A stretch of 64,000 nt of DNA, taken from Verrucomicrobiota bacterium. GTDB lineage: Bacteria; Verrucomicrobiota; Verrucomicrobiia; Chthoniobacterales; Terrimicrobiaceae. The stretch is taken from contig JAPLTG010000022.1 in the NCBI GenBank assembly GCA_026398255.1, forward strand, positions 1-64,000, written 5' to 3'. Made by a program: the position numbers and the translations under genes. The notes under the pieces are model-generated. The model was not told the DNA's origin, searched no databases, and was given only the letters and a program-made list of their open reading frames with translations. Positions 1 through 8,667 of the stretch are shown piece after piece. Every line of letters starts with the position of its first letter. Within the stretch, counting starts at the first letter, position 1.

Positions 1-441
1 GTGCTCATGCTCTCGATGCATTCGGAATCTACCTACGCCCGCCGCGCCCTCGAGATCGGCGCCCGGGGCTACATCATGAAATCCGCGGATGGGGACGAAT
101 TGCTCCAAGCGATCCACACCGTCCTGAACGGGTCCATTTACCTCAGCCCGGCCGCTTCGGCCCAGATGTTGGAATACATGAACGGCCGGTCCCGCAAAAA
201 ATGCACCGGGGTCGAGGCTCTCACCCCGAGGGAATTCGAGATTTTCAGCCTCCTCGGAAAAGGATTCCCCTCGAGCCAAATCGCCAAGCAACTCAATCTC
301 AGCTCCAAGACCGTGGATACCCACCGCGAGCGGATCAAGATCAAGCTGGGTGTGGAAACCGCAAGCCAACTCATCAGCGTCGCCTCGAGCTGGATTGCAC
401 AACAATGCATGACACCGCTGATCGATGCGCCTACAACCTGA
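1..441 (+). CDS. NarL/FixJ-family response regulator, 5'-truncated
   Basis: This is the C-terminal part of a DNA-binding response regulator; the gene begins before the window. The visible 146 residues hold the end of a receiver domain, including the conserved lysine in YIMKSADG (about residue 27), and then a LuxR/GerE helix-turn-helix at about residues 73-135 (LTPREFEIFSLLGKG, SQIAKQLNLSSKTVDTH). The phosphoacceptor aspartate lies outside the window. Its stop codon is followed after 3 bases by the CheB-CheR fusion gene, so the two are probably co-transcribed. The family activates or represses promoters after phosphorylation by a sensor kinase; no kinase is visible here. The target genes cannot be inferred. 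Confidence 0.9.
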   Translation: MLMLSMHSESTYARRALEIGARGYIMKSADGDELLQAIHTVLNGSIYLSPAASAQMLEYMNGRSRKKCTGVEALTPREFEIFSLLGKGFPSSQIAKQLNLSSKTVDTHRERIKIKLGVETASQLISVASSWIAQQCMTPLIDAPTT

Positions 442-444
442 GGA

Positions 445-2955
445 ATGTTAATTCCTTGGGATCAGGTTAAACCAGATCGTTCCGCAGTGACGCCCCTCAT
501 CGCCATCGGCTGTTCCGCCGGAGGCCTCCCGCCTTTGCAGCAATTTCTGGAGTCGATCCCGAAGGGGCTTCATGCGGCATTCCTCGTCGTCCAACATTTT
601 CCTGCCGACGACAAAACCCACCTCCCCGAAATCCTCGCCCCGCATCTCGCGTTGCCCGTCCGCATGGCCAAGGAAGGTGACCGGCCGACCGCAGGCGAAA
701 TCCTCGTTCTTCCCAACGACCATTTGTTTGAAATCCAAAATGGCAAACTCGTTGCCAAAGCCGCCGATCCCGAAGCCGGACCGCAGTTGATTTTCGACAC
801 GCTCCTTCGATCGATGGCCCGGAATTACTCCGAGTATTCCATGGCCGTCATCCTCTCCGGTTCTGGAACCGATGGCGCGATCGGGGCCCGTGCCTTGAAC
901 GACGCCGGCGGCATGGTCCTCGCCCAAAGCCCGGAGACCGCCCAATTCCCCGGAATGCCGCAAAGTGTCATTCTCGCCAAGGCGGCCGACATGGTCGCCG
1001 ATCCCGATACGCTGGCCCGCGAAGTCGTGCGCCTCGCCCGGCGACCCGAGACCCAGACTCCCCCTCCCCTCGTCTCGCGAGATGAAAAAGCCCAGCTCCG
1101 CATGCGCACTCTGGAGAACCTCCTGAAGCGCCATGCCGGTTTCAATATCGCCGACTACAAGCAGGAGAGCGTGCACCGCCGCCTCGAGCGCCGGATGGGC
1201 CTCTGCCACCTCCCTGTTTTCGATGAGTATCTCGCCTATCTGCAAAACAACCCCGCCGAGTGCGAGAATCTCGCCAAAGACATGCTCATCAGCGTGACCT
1301 CGTTTTTCCGCGATCCAGAGGCTTTCGCTCGATTGCGCGAGACGATCCTGCCCGGCCTGGTGAAAGAATGCCACAGTCGGCAATTACGAGTTTGGGTGCC
1401 CGCCTGCGCCAGTGGCGAGGAGGCCTACACGATCGCCATTCTGATCGCCGAGGCGATCGCCGAGCATGGCGATGCCGGGATGACCTATAAAATCTTCGCC
1501 ACCGATCTGGACCGCGAAGCTCTCCAGATCGCCGGCCAGGGAGTCTATCCCTCCAGCGTCGCAGCGGACATCCCCCCGCACCTGCTCGACAAATATTTCA
1601 CCCTCGAGGGGGATACCTACCAAATCCGGCGCTCCATCCGCGAAAATATGATTTTCGCGAAACACAACATTCTCAAGGATCCACCCTTCAATCGGCTCGA
1701 TCTCGTCAGCTGCCGGAATCTCCTCATCTACCTCCAGCCCTTCAGCCAGCAGCGCGTCCTCTCGATCCTGAATTTCGCCCTCCGCATGGGCGGGGCGCTG
1801 ATGCTCGGCCTCAGCGAATCCGCCGGCGAAATCACCGAGAATTTCGGCCCGGTCGATCCCAAGAACCATATTTACTTTAAGAAAACCCCCGCCGCCTCGA
1901 TTCTTCCCGAGGCCCTCCCGCTCGCCGCCAGCGGCGGACTCTCCACGAACTACTTTATCCCCGTCCCCATCCCCTCGCTTATGGACGCCCACCCCACACG
2001 ACTCCTCGAAGCTTTTACCAACAAAATCCTCGGCCGGATGCACCAGACCTGCTTCGTGCTCAACAGCCGCTTGGAGATCCTCTACAGCTTCGGCCAAACC
2101 CGCCGCCATATTGGTTTCAAACAAGGCCGCGCCAGCATCAACCTCTCCGAGCTTTTGCCCAAAAGCGTCTCTGCCGCCCTCACCACCGTCGCCGCCAAAG
2201 TCCTCACCGAAGAAAAGCCCTGCCACTTCGGCCCGATTCACGAACACACCGAGCAAACCTCTTCCGTTTTCATGCTCTCCGTGGAGAGTTTCCGCCCCTC
2301 GCAGGATGACCGGGTTTACCTCCTCGTGTATCTGGAGGATACCGACAAAAAAAACAGCAACGAGGAGGACGAGGTCGGCCTCCGCGAGAGCATGCAACGC
2401 ATCAGCGTGCTGGAGGAGGAACTCCGCGACAGCCGCTCACGCCTCAAGGCCGCCGTCGAGGAATTGGAGGCTTCCAACGAGGAACTCCAGACATCGAACG
2501 AGGAATTGCACGCCTCCAACGAGGAACTCCAAAGCGCGAATGAAGAACTCGAGAGCGTCAACGAGGAACTCCAGACCCTCAACAACGAGCACCAGACGAA
2601 AATCCAGGAACTCAGCAAGGCGAACGAGGAATTGGATAATTTCATTTCGAGCGCCGACATCGCCAATATCTTTCTCGATTCCGATCTCCGCATCCAGCGC
2701 TTCACACCCTGTGCCGCCCGTCGCACCGGATTGCTCCTGCACGATCACGGCCGCGCCATCACCGAACTCTCCCACCCCCTCCTACTCAAAGCCACCGAGG
2801 CCGCGCGCGAAATCCTTCGAGGCAGCGATTTGGTCGAAACCAGATTCCCTTCGGAAGAGGGCGAAACCATGCACCTCCGCGCCAGACCCTACATTCGCAA
2901 GGACTCGGCCCGCGCCGGAGCCATCGTGACTTTTTTTTCCATCCGAAACGCCTGA
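445..2955 (+). CDS. CheB-CheR fusion protein with coiled coil and C-terminal PAS-like domain
   Basis: The 836-residue protein fuses a chemotaxis methylesterase to a methyltransferase. Residues 15-200 are CheB-like with the expected catalytic triad: S24 (GCSAGG), H51 (VVQHFP) and D143 (SGSGTDGAIG). Residues 215-480 are CheR-like, with SVTSFFRDPEAF, the SAM-binding ACASGEEAYT and the RNLLIY motif. A long coiled coil follows at about 655-732, built from repeated NEEL units, and then a PAS-like segment of about 100 residues. Many relatives continue into a histidine kinase; this one stops after the PAS segment. No chemoreceptor, CheA or CheW gene is nearby, so a role outside classical chemotaxis is likely. 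ATG 445 lies just downstream of a GAGG. Confidence 0.92.
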   Translation: MLIPWDQVKPDRSAVTPLIAIGCSAGGLPPLQQFLESIPKGLHAAFLVVQHFPADDKTHLPEILAPHLALPVRMAKEGDRPTAGEILVLPNDHLFEIQNGKLVAKAADPEAGPQLIFDTLLRSMARNYSEYSMAVILSGSGTDGAIGARALNDAGGMVLAQSPETAQFPGMPQSVILAKAADMVADPDTLAREVVRLARRPETQTPPPLVSRDEKAQLRMRTLENLLKRHAGFNIADYKQESVHRRLERRMGLCHLPVFDEYLAYLQNNPAECENLAKDMLISVTSFFRDPEAFARLRETILPGLVKECHSRQLRVWVPACASGEEAYTIAILIAEAIAEHGDAGMTYKIFATDLDREALQIAGQGVYPSSVAADIPPHLLDKYFTLEGDTYQIRRSIRENMIFAKHNILKDPPFNRLDLVSCRNLLIYLQPFSQQRVLSILNFALRMGGALMLGLSESAGEITENFGPVDPKNHIYFKKTPAASILPEALPLAASGGLSTNYFIPVPIPSLMDAHPTRLLEAFTNKILGRMHQTCFVLNSRLEILYSFGQTRRHIGFKQGRASINLSELLPKSVSAALTTVAAKVLTEEKPCHFGPIHEHTEQTSSVFMLSVESFRPSQDDRVYLLVYLEDTDKKNSNEEDEVGLRESMQRISVLEEELRDSRSRLKAAVEELEASNEELQTSNEELHASNEELQSANEELESVNEELQTLNNEHQTKIQELSKANEELDNFISSADIANIFLDSDLRIQRFTPCAARRTGLLLHDHGRAITELSHPLLLKATEAAREILRGSDLVETRFPSEEGETMHLRARPYIRKDSARAGAIVTFFSIRNA

Positions 2956-2972
2956 TCCCCGATCGGCGGACG

Positions 2973-3371
2973 CTATTTCGGCTGCTGGTGCCGCTGATGG
3001 AGACGGTGGAGAACTCGATGCACCACAGGCGTCGCGAGCAAACCCACCATCGCGACGACCACCAGAGTCGAAAAGAGCGCGTAGAGGCTGGAGAACATTT
3101 TCAGCGCGTCAGTGGAATTTCGCTCCGTGAAAAGCGGCCCCGCCCCGCTCAGCAGCATGCTGGATTCTAGAAAGGCATCCACGAAATCCAGACCCTCAAT
3201 CGTCATGTAACCATACACCCCGAGGCCGAGAGTGGTCAGGACCAACGCGAGGGTGAAGAGGATTTGCCGAGCCATCCGCCCAAGAAAAACCCGGTGAGAG
3301 GCGAGCGGCTCCGTGTGGTGCTCCCAAAGAATCACCCCCTCTTCATCGCAGGGTAGGGAATCACCCGGCAA
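2973..3371 (-). CDS. Small membrane protein resembling half a potassium channel
   Basis: A 132-residue protein with two predicted membrane spans, at about residues 36-56 and 92-112. Between them, the segment GYMTIEGLDFVDAF followed by SSMLLSGAGPL is laid out like the pore helix and filter of two-TM potassium channels. However, the TVGYG filter is replaced by LSGAGP, so ion selectivity cannot be assumed. The N-terminal part WEHHTEPLASHRVF looks conserved, and an in-frame GTG at 3335 with a purine-rich leader is a good alternative start. It is convergent with the CheB-CheR gene. I call it a channel-like membrane protein of unknown function. Confidence 0.6.
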   Translation of the reverse strand: MPGDSLPCDEEGVILWEHHTEPLASHRVFLGRMARQILFTLALVLTTLGLGVYGYMTIEGLDFVDAFLESSMLLSGAGPLFTERNSTDALKMFSSLYALFSTLVVVAMVGLLATPVVHRVLHRLHQRHQQPK

Positions 3372-3465
3372 ACGAAAAGTTGGCCTTTGTTGGGCACTGA
3401 CCTACGATCCGACATCATCGCATGGCGACTCATGACCCAACGCCCTCCGTTTTTGGTTTTTACCC

Positions 3466-4206
3466 ATGAAAAAACGCTCCCGAGTTAAACGCCTCGCGCG
3501 CTTTGTTCTTCGGGGTGGCCGCCGCCGCGTGGGAGCCGCCGGGCCATTGAAAAATTCCCCGCGCTATGTGCTGTTCGATTTCGACGGCACGCTCGGCGAC
3601 ACCTTCCTGCAGGGCTTCGAGATTTTAAACATCCTCGCCGGGGAATTCGGCTTCCGCCCGCTTCGACCCGAGGAATTGCAATACGCCCGCGACCTCTCGA
3701 CCTCCGGGCTCATGAAGCACCTGGGAATCTCGCGCATGAAACTCCACAAAATCTCGAAGCGCGGCACCGAGGAAATCGGTAAGCGGATCGATTCCGTGCA
3801 AAGCTTCGAGGGAGTGCCCGAAATGGTCCGCCAGCTCCACGCCGCCGGATTCCGCCTCGGCGTCCTCACCTCCAACTCCGAGGAAAATGTCCGCGCCTTC
3901 CTGAAAAAACATCAGCTCGAGTTATTCGATTTCATCGAGAGTTCCTCCAAGCTCCTCGGCAAAGGCTCGGTGTTGCGAAAGCTGATGAAAAAACGCCAGC
4001 TCCAGCCCCGCGAGATTTTGATGGTCGGTGATGAGATCCGCGACATCGAAGCGGCGCAGGAGACGGGGGTCCACATCGCGGCGGTGACTTGGGGCTACAA
4101 CAGCCGCTCCGCCCTCGAGGAGGCTGCGCCGGATTATCTTTTCGAATCTCCAGCCCAAGTCCTGGACTTCCTCGCCGCCTGGCCGCCGGAAAAATCTGCG
4201 GAATGA
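3466..4206 (+). CDS. HAD-superfamily hydrolase (phosphoglycolate phosphatase-like)
   Basis: A 246-residue HAD hydrolase. Motif I is FDFDGTLGDT, with the nucleophile D38 and the acid/base D40. A helical cap follows, then LTSN (motif II), a conserved lysine near GKGS (motif III), and MVGDEIRDIEAA (motif IV). The layout is that of the phosphoglycolate phosphatase/PpaX subgroup, which cleaves small phosphate esters in the cytoplasm. The first 30 residues are strongly basic and precede the domain. The stop codon overlaps the start of the next gene (ATGA at 4203), so the two are translationally coupled. The substrate is not predictable from sequence. Confidence 0.85.
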   Translation: MKKRSRVKRLARFVLRGGRRRVGAAGPLKNSPRYVLFDFDGTLGDTFLQGFEILNILAGEFGFRPLRPEELQYARDLSTSGLMKHLGISRMKLHKISKRGTEEIGKRIDSVQSFEGVPEMVRQLHAAGFRLGVLTSNSEENVRAFLKKHQLELFDFIESSSKLLGKGSVLRKLMKKRQLQPREILMVGDEIRDIEAAQETGVHIAAVTWGYNSRSALEEAAPDYLFESPAQVLDFLAAWPPEKSAE

Positions 4207-4631
4207 ACCCCCTCGCGATCGGCACCGTTCTGGGCTTCGGATTCTTTTACCTCGTCGGGGCAGTCCCCGCCGGGATGGCCGCCGGATTATCCGCCTCGAC
4301 CTCGGCATTCATCGCCTGGTGCGGCTACTCCGCCGGCGCGTGGGTCATGATTTTTGCCGGGGAACCGCTTCGCAATTGGGTGGCTCGGAAACTCAAAATC
4401 CCCCTCGAGCGCAATCCCGACCTCTTCATCTGGAAAGTTTGGTCGCGCTTCGGCCTGCCCGGCCTCGGATTGCTGGCTCCGGTGACGATCGGTCCGCAGG
4501 CCGGATGTGTGCTGGCTATCGCGCTCGGCGAGAAATCCTGGAAAGCGGCTCTGACCCTCTCGCTCGGAGCCATTCCGTGGTGCGTGGGGTTCGCCTACGC
4601 CGGCGCTCAAGTAGCGAAGGGTCTGGGCTAA
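4203..4631 (+). CDS. Small multidrug export-like membrane protein
   Basis: A 142-residue, very hydrophobic protein with about four membrane spans. It resembles the small multi-drug export family (Sm_multidrug_ex type), with the conserved-looking stretch FGLPGLGLLAPVTIGPQ. The start ATG overlaps the TGA of the HAD gene by 4 bases. A longer in-frame reading from 4089 is an overlap artefact. Family members are poorly characterised, so the transport role is a family-level guess. Confidence 0.65.
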   Translation: MNPLAIGTVLGFGFFYLVGAVPAGMAAGLSASTSAFIAWCGYSAGAWVMIFAGEPLRNWVARKLKIPLERNPDLFIWKVWSRFGLPGLGLLAPVTIGPQAGCVLAIALGEKSWKAALTLSLGAIPWCVGFAYAGAQVAKGLG

Positions 4632-4637
4632 AGCCCG

Positions 4638-5915
4638 CTACTTGTTCCCGAGGTTTTCGATCGGCTTTTCGTGCAGGCGGCGCGTTTGCAGGATGGTGAA
4701 AAAATTCAGGGCGAAAAGCACCGCGAAGTAGATGCTGTGCCGCTTCCAGTGGAAGTCGCCGGTGATCACCTCGAAGGTTCCGATCATATCGAGCGAGATC
4801 CCCCACGCGACCGGCGCCGCGCCCAGCCCCAAGCTGGTGATGACCGAAAAGAGAGCGAAGAAATGATTGCGCCCCATCACGGGCATCGTCGCCATGGCGA
4901 GCCGGCCATTCGCGACATTGAAGGCGGCCCCAGCCATGCCGGAGGCGAAATTCAGCCCGCCGATCAGCCGATTCGAGCAAGGCAACACCCCGGCCGCCAC
5001 GAGAAACCAACCTGCAATGACTAGACTGATCACGCACAGCGAGAGGCCCAGCACCGGCTTCGCTCCATGGCGATCCACGAGATAACTCACAAAACTCAGA
5101 GCCGTCAGCGAACCGATAAAAGAAATCCCCGTGAGCGTCAGGACCTGTGAGACATCAAAGTCGGGAAATTCATGAAGGTATTCGACCGTGAAAACCCCAA
5201 GACTTCCGACCACCAGAACGAACAGGAGATTGAAAACCATCAACGAAAAAAATGGCGGATAGAAAAAAATCTCGCGCCACGGCACCGCGTGCGAGGTCAT
5301 GGCCAAATCCTCCCCCGCGGACACCTCCGGGATTTTTTTGATGAAAACCAAAGAGCCGAGGCCCGCCAGCGCACTCACGAAAAAAACCAACGAATACTCC
5401 CCGGGAGACACCTCGCCGCTGAGCAGGAGCGAGGAGAGAAAAAGCGAAATCAGAGAGCCGACAAACATCGCGACTTGATCCCGCGAGAGAAACGCCGCGC
5501 GGGCCTCGTCAGGAATCAGCCCCGTAATCCACGGCATCCACGCCGCCGAAGCGATCCCGCGAAGGGTATTGAAAACAAAGAGCGAGAGGACCAGCAGCAC
5601 GAGCTTGCTCGCGGAGTCGAGGAACCCCAACAAAGGCACCAACGACACGACAAACACAAAGACCAAGCGCAGGCTCCAACCGGTGAGGACGAATCTTTTG
5701 TAGCCGTAAACATGGAGGTATTTCGCCGCAGGCCATTGGAGCATCGTCATGATCGGCGTGAACGCGGCAAGGACTCCGATGATGGTGGAACTCGCCCCGA
5801 TGCTTTTCGCGTAAAGAATCAGCGGCGCTCCCAGGATGATCTGGAACGACACGGCGTTCATCAGATTGAACCAATGGATATTGAACGATCCCGCTGGACA
5901 GGTTTTCAAACTCAC
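4638..5915 (-). CDS. MFS transporter
   Basis: A 425-residue membrane protein with about twelve spans and the overall pattern of the major facilitator superfamily. A loop typical of the N-terminal half follows the second span (AKYLHVYGYKRFVLTGW), and there is an equivalent loop in the C-terminal half (SYLVDRHGAKPVLG). It ends 6 bases from the convergent export-like gene. The substrate is unknown. Verrucomicrobial relatives of this type are often annotated only as MFS. Confidence 0.85.
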   Translation of the reverse strand: MSLKTCPAGSFNIHWFNLMNAVSFQIILGAPLILYAKSIGASSTIIGVLAAFTPIMTMLQWPAAKYLHVYGYKRFVLTGWSLRLVFVFVVSLVPLLGFLDSASKLVLLVLSLFVFNTLRGIASAAWMPWITGLIPDEARAAFLSRDQVAMFVGSLISLFLSSLLLSGEVSPGEYSLVFFVSALAGLGSLVFIKKIPEVSAGEDLAMTSHAVPWREIFFYPPFFSLMVFNLLFVLVVGSLGVFTVEYLHEFPDFDVSQVLTLTGISFIGSLTALSFVSYLVDRHGAKPVLGLSLCVISLVIAGWFLVAAGVLPCSNRLIGGLNFASGMAGAAFNVANGRLAMATMPVMGRNHFFALFSVITSLGLGAAPVAWGISLDMIGTFEVITGDFHWKRHSIYFAVLFALNFFTILQTRRLHEKPIENLGNK

Positions 5916-5966
5916 GGATTTTTCGTTTTCCTGCCGGATGGCGTCATCCCAGCCGGAGAAAAAACA

Positions 5967-6416
5967 CTAGGGCGCCGTGGCAGACTCGTCAGGGGCAGGC
6001 TCGGATGCGGTTTCTGCCGCTGGCTCTTCCACGGCCATTGGCTCCTCGGAAGGCGCCACCTCTTCAATCGGAGCGGATTCTATGACGGGGATCGAAGGCT
6101 CCACGACCGGCACGGGAGTTTCCTCGGCGGCGTTGGCCTGCGAGGCCAGCGGATAGGGTTTGTCCGGATGATAGATCGGAGCATCCGTCTTGGGAGGCTG
6201 GATCAGACTGCGCTCGATCAAGACCGGATCGGGCGGCGCGATGAGGCTGTAGCTCCCCTTGCCATCGGGCAACATCGGCGTGCCCCACATGTTGCGCGCC
6301 ACGACTTCCTTGGCCTTCACTTTCACACCAAGGAGCGTGTAGTTGGTTAAATCAACTGGCTCCGGAGCGACGAGAGTGGTGAGAACGGATCCACCAGCGA
6401 TCAAAAAGGGAATCAT
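5967..6416 (-). CDS. Hypothetical Pro/Glu/Ala-rich protein
   Basis: A 149-residue protein with a short hydrophobic N-terminus (MIPFLIAGGSVLTTL). A compact segment follows at about residues 20-85 and then a low-complexity tail of Pro, Glu, Ala and Ser (EEVAPSEEPMAVEEP). It may be exported or membrane-anchored. It lies just upstream of the MFS gene on the same strand, about 50 bases away, and may be co-transcribed with it. I do not recognise a family. Confidence 0.55.
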   Translation of the reverse strand: MIPFLIAGGSVLTTLVAPEPVDLTNYTLLGVKVKAKEVVARNMWGTPMLPDGKGSYSLIAPPDPVLIERSLIQPPKTDAPIYHPDKPYPLASQANAAEETPVPVVEPSIPVIESAPIEEVAPSEEPMAVEEPAAETASEPAPDESATAP

Positions 6417-6524
6417 GTAGGCAAAAATGAGACCGTCCCCTCAAGCCGACAAGCCGATTTTTTGAAACATGCAGGCATCGAGGATGTGTTTTTTCATTGA
6501 GGCCACGCGCCCGACCGCCGATAA

Positions 6525-7061
6525 ATGCGCGCCATGACCGAATCCTTGACGCGCCAGGCGGACTCTCTCACACCCGAGTTCATTGCCGAGGCCGATGAAC
6601 TGGTTTCCCACTATCCCGTTTCCAAACGCAGTGCGTCCCTGCCGCTCCTCCATTTGTGGCAAAACCACTTTGGATTCATTGACGACTCCGCCATGGAGTG
6701 GATCGCCGCCCGGCTCGACCTCACGCCGGTGAATATCATCGAGCTCGTCACATTTTACCCTTGGTTCCGCCGCGAGCAGGCAGGAAAAACCATCATCCGC
6801 GTCTGCCGCACCCTCGCCTGCGCCCTTGCCGGGAGCTACGAGGTGAAGGATAAATTCTGCCAAGCCGTCGGCCTCAACCCCGACTGCGAACACCACGGAT
6901 TCGGCCACGCGCCACCGACCACCGCCGACGGCAAGTTCAGCGTGGAATTCGTGGAATGCCTCGCCAGCTGCGGCTCCGCTCCCGTCGCGCTCATCAACGA
7001 CGACCTCGTGGAAAACATCAAAACCTCCGAGATCCCCTCCCTCGTGGAATCCTACAAATAA
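6525..7061 (+). CDS. nuoE: NADH-quinone oxidoreductase subunit E (NuoE)
   Basis: The 24-kDa-type subunit of respiratory complex I, carrying the N1a [2Fe-2S] cluster. The four ligands are visible as C94 and C99 (VCRTLACA) and C145 and C149 (VECLASCGSAP). The N-terminal helical bundle (PLLHLWQNHFGFIDDSAMEW) is typical. ATG 6525 gives MRAMTES; a second ATG at 6534 is an equally good start. nuoF follows after one base. The protein acts in the NADH-dehydrogenase module at the inner membrane. Confidence 0.95.
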   Translation: MRAMTESLTRQADSLTPEFIAEADELVSHYPVSKRSASLPLLHLWQNHFGFIDDSAMEWIAARLDLTPVNIIELVTFYPWFRREQAGKTIIRVCRTLACALAGSYEVKDKFCQAVGLNPDCEHHGFGHAPPTTADGKFSVEFVECLASCGSAPVALINDDLVENIKTSEIPSLVESYK

Positions 7062-7062
7062 T

Positions 7063-8403
7063 ATGGTCTCGCTCCTGCCCACTCCTCACCCGAAGGAACG
7101 CCGCATCATCTTCGGCAACATTTCCAAGCCCGGCTACTCGCCCGACATTGAGACCTACCTCGCCCACGGCGGCTACGAGTCCCTGAAAAAGGCACTCGGC
7201 ATGAAGCCGAACGAGATCATCGACATGGTCAAAGCCGCCAACCTCCGCGGCCGTGGTGGCGCGGGATTCCCCGCCGGGGCCAAGTGGAGCTTCATCAAAT
7301 ACGATGACGGCAAACCCCACTACATCGTCGTCAACGCCGACGAATCCGAGCCCGGCACTTTCAAGGACCGCTACATCCTGCACCAGGATCCACACCAGTT
7401 GATCGAAGGCCTCGCCATCGCCGCCTTCGCCACGAATGTCCACCTCTCCTATATCTACATCCGCTGCGAATTTCCCAAGGCCGCGAAGATCGTGTGGGAA
7501 GCCATCAAGGAGGCAAAAGCCAAGGGCTTCCTTGGAAAAAACATCCTCGGCACCGGCTTCGACCTCGACATCTATGTCCACCAAGGGGCGGGCGCCTACA
7601 TTTGCGGCGAGGAGACCAGCCTCCTCGAATCCCTCGAGGGCAAACGCCCCTACCCACGCATTAAGCCACCGTATTTCCCAGCCGTCCTCGGCCTCTACAT
7701 GAAGCCCACGATCGTCAACAATGTGGAGACGATCTGCCATGTGAAGCACATCCTCGCGATGGGCCCCGAGGAATACGCCAAAATGGGAACACCAGGCGAC
7801 GGCGGCACCCGCACCATGTGCGTGAGCGGCGATGTCCAGCGCCCGGGTTTTTACGAAATCCCCTGCGGCGGCGTCACCCTCGGCGAACTCATCAACGATG
7901 TCTGCGGCGGTCTCAAACCCGGACGCACCCTCAAAGCCGTCATTCCCGGCGGCAGTTCGGCAAAGGTCCTCCGCGCCGGCGAAACCTTCAAAATGAAGGT
8001 CAAAGGCCCCGACGGCCAGATGGTCGAAAAAGAAGTCCCGCTTCTGGATTTGGTGATGGACGCCTCCACACTCCAAGCCGCTGGCACAATGGTCGGCAGC
8101 GGCGGCGTGATGATCATGGACGACACCCGCGACATGGTTTGGGCGCTCAACAACCTCAACCAATTCTACGCCCACGAGAGCTGCGGCCAATGCACCCCCT
8201 GCCGCGAAGGCAGCTTGTGGATGTCCAAGGTCACCACTCGCATCATCGACGAGGGAGCTCGCCCCGACGACGCGAAGAACCTGAAAAACATCGCCGACAA
8301 CATCGCCGGCCGCACCGTCTGCGCCTTCGGCGAAGCCTGCTCCTGGCCCACCCAAAGCTTCCTCGCCAAATTCCCCGACGAATTCGAAAAGCGGGTTAAG
8401 TAA
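7063..8403 (+). CDS. nuoF: NADH-quinone oxidoreductase subunit F (NuoF)
   Basis: The 51-kDa subunit that binds FMN and NADH and carries the N3 [4Fe-4S] cluster. The glycine-rich nucleotide region GRGGAGFPAGAKW, the GAGAYICGEETSLL motif and the cluster ligands C374, C377, C380 (SCGQCTPCREG) and C420 (TVCAFGEA) are all present. At 446 residues it is normal length. It directly follows nuoE. nuoG does not follow: the next gene is unrelated and on the other strand, so this may be one part of a split complex I locus, or the diaphorase pair of another NAD-linked enzyme. Confidence 0.95.
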   Translation: MVSLLPTPHPKERRIIFGNISKPGYSPDIETYLAHGGYESLKKALGMKPNEIIDMVKAANLRGRGGAGFPAGAKWSFIKYDDGKPHYIVVNADESEPGTFKDRYILHQDPHQLIEGLAIAAFATNVHLSYIYIRCEFPKAAKIVWEAIKEAKAKGFLGKNILGTGFDLDIYVHQGAGAYICGEETSLLESLEGKRPYPRIKPPYFPAVLGLYMKPTIVNNVETICHVKHILAMGPEEYAKMGTPGDGGTRTMCVSGDVQRPGFYEIPCGGVTLGELINDVCGGLKPGRTLKAVIPGGSSAKVLRAGETFKMKVKGPDGQMVEKEVPLLDLVMDASTLQAAGTMVGSGGVMIMDDTRDMVWALNNLNQFYAHESCGQCTPCREGSLWMSKVTTRIIDEGARPDDAKNLKNIADNIAGRTVCAFGEACSWPTQSFLAKFPDEFEKRVK

Positions 8404-8413
8404 CCCTTAGGAG

Positions 8414-8432
8414 GGACCTGCTTGTCAGGTCC
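8414..8432. terminator. Hairpin just after nuoF
   Basis: A perfect 7-bp stem (GGACCTG at 8414-8420, CAGGTCC at 8426-8432) with a 5-base loop begins 11 bases after the nuoF stop. There is no T-run, so it could act as an mRNA-stabilising hairpin or a weak terminator. It carries the same GGAGGGAC flank as a hairpin at 28332-28355, which suggests a dispersed element. Confidence 0.45.
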
Positions 8433-8566
8433 GGATTCGTCATTTCAAAACCACCCGAATACGGATTTTTAAACTGAAGGACAGGATGAAAAAAAATCAG
8501 AGGAGTTGGTTCTGAAAGCAATGGATCGAACAAAACGATCCTAGCCGATTCGGGGTAATTCATTCC

Positions 8567-8600
8567 CCCTCGGTGCTCTCTGTGTCCTCAGTGGTTAATT
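8567..8600 (-). repeat. Dispersed AACCAC..GAGGACACAGAG repeat, copy 1
   Basis: Read on the minus strand this begins AATTAACCACTGAGGACACA and continues GAGAGCAC. The first 27-28 positions match the segment at 37667-37699 with one mismatch, in the opposite orientation. It lies in the 264-base gap between nuoF and the next gene. I see no gene in that gap: it contains the hairpin at 8414-8432, this repeat, and otherwise unremarkable sequence. Confidence 0.6.
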
Positions 8601-8667
8601 CTGCTGGATTCGGGTTTAATGCCAAAACAGCTTCGCCGCGAGTGTCGGACGGCTCGGCGAGCCTCCC

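Noticed and set aside
2461-2640. Near-tandem 21-base units in the CheB-CheR gene as a DNA repeat element
   Set aside because: They follow the NEEL heptad of the coiled coil and stay in frame, so the repetition is at protein level.
5172-6350. A 392-codon open frame on the plus strand opposite the MFS transporter and the next gene
   Set aside because: It is antisense to two well-formed genes, has a charge-rich, low-complexity translation and no family motif. Long antisense frames are expected at this G+C.
7018-8355. A 445-codon minus-strand frame opposite nuoF
   Set aside because: nuoF is certain from its cluster ligands. The antisense translation is Gly/Ala/Val/Asp-rich without motifs.
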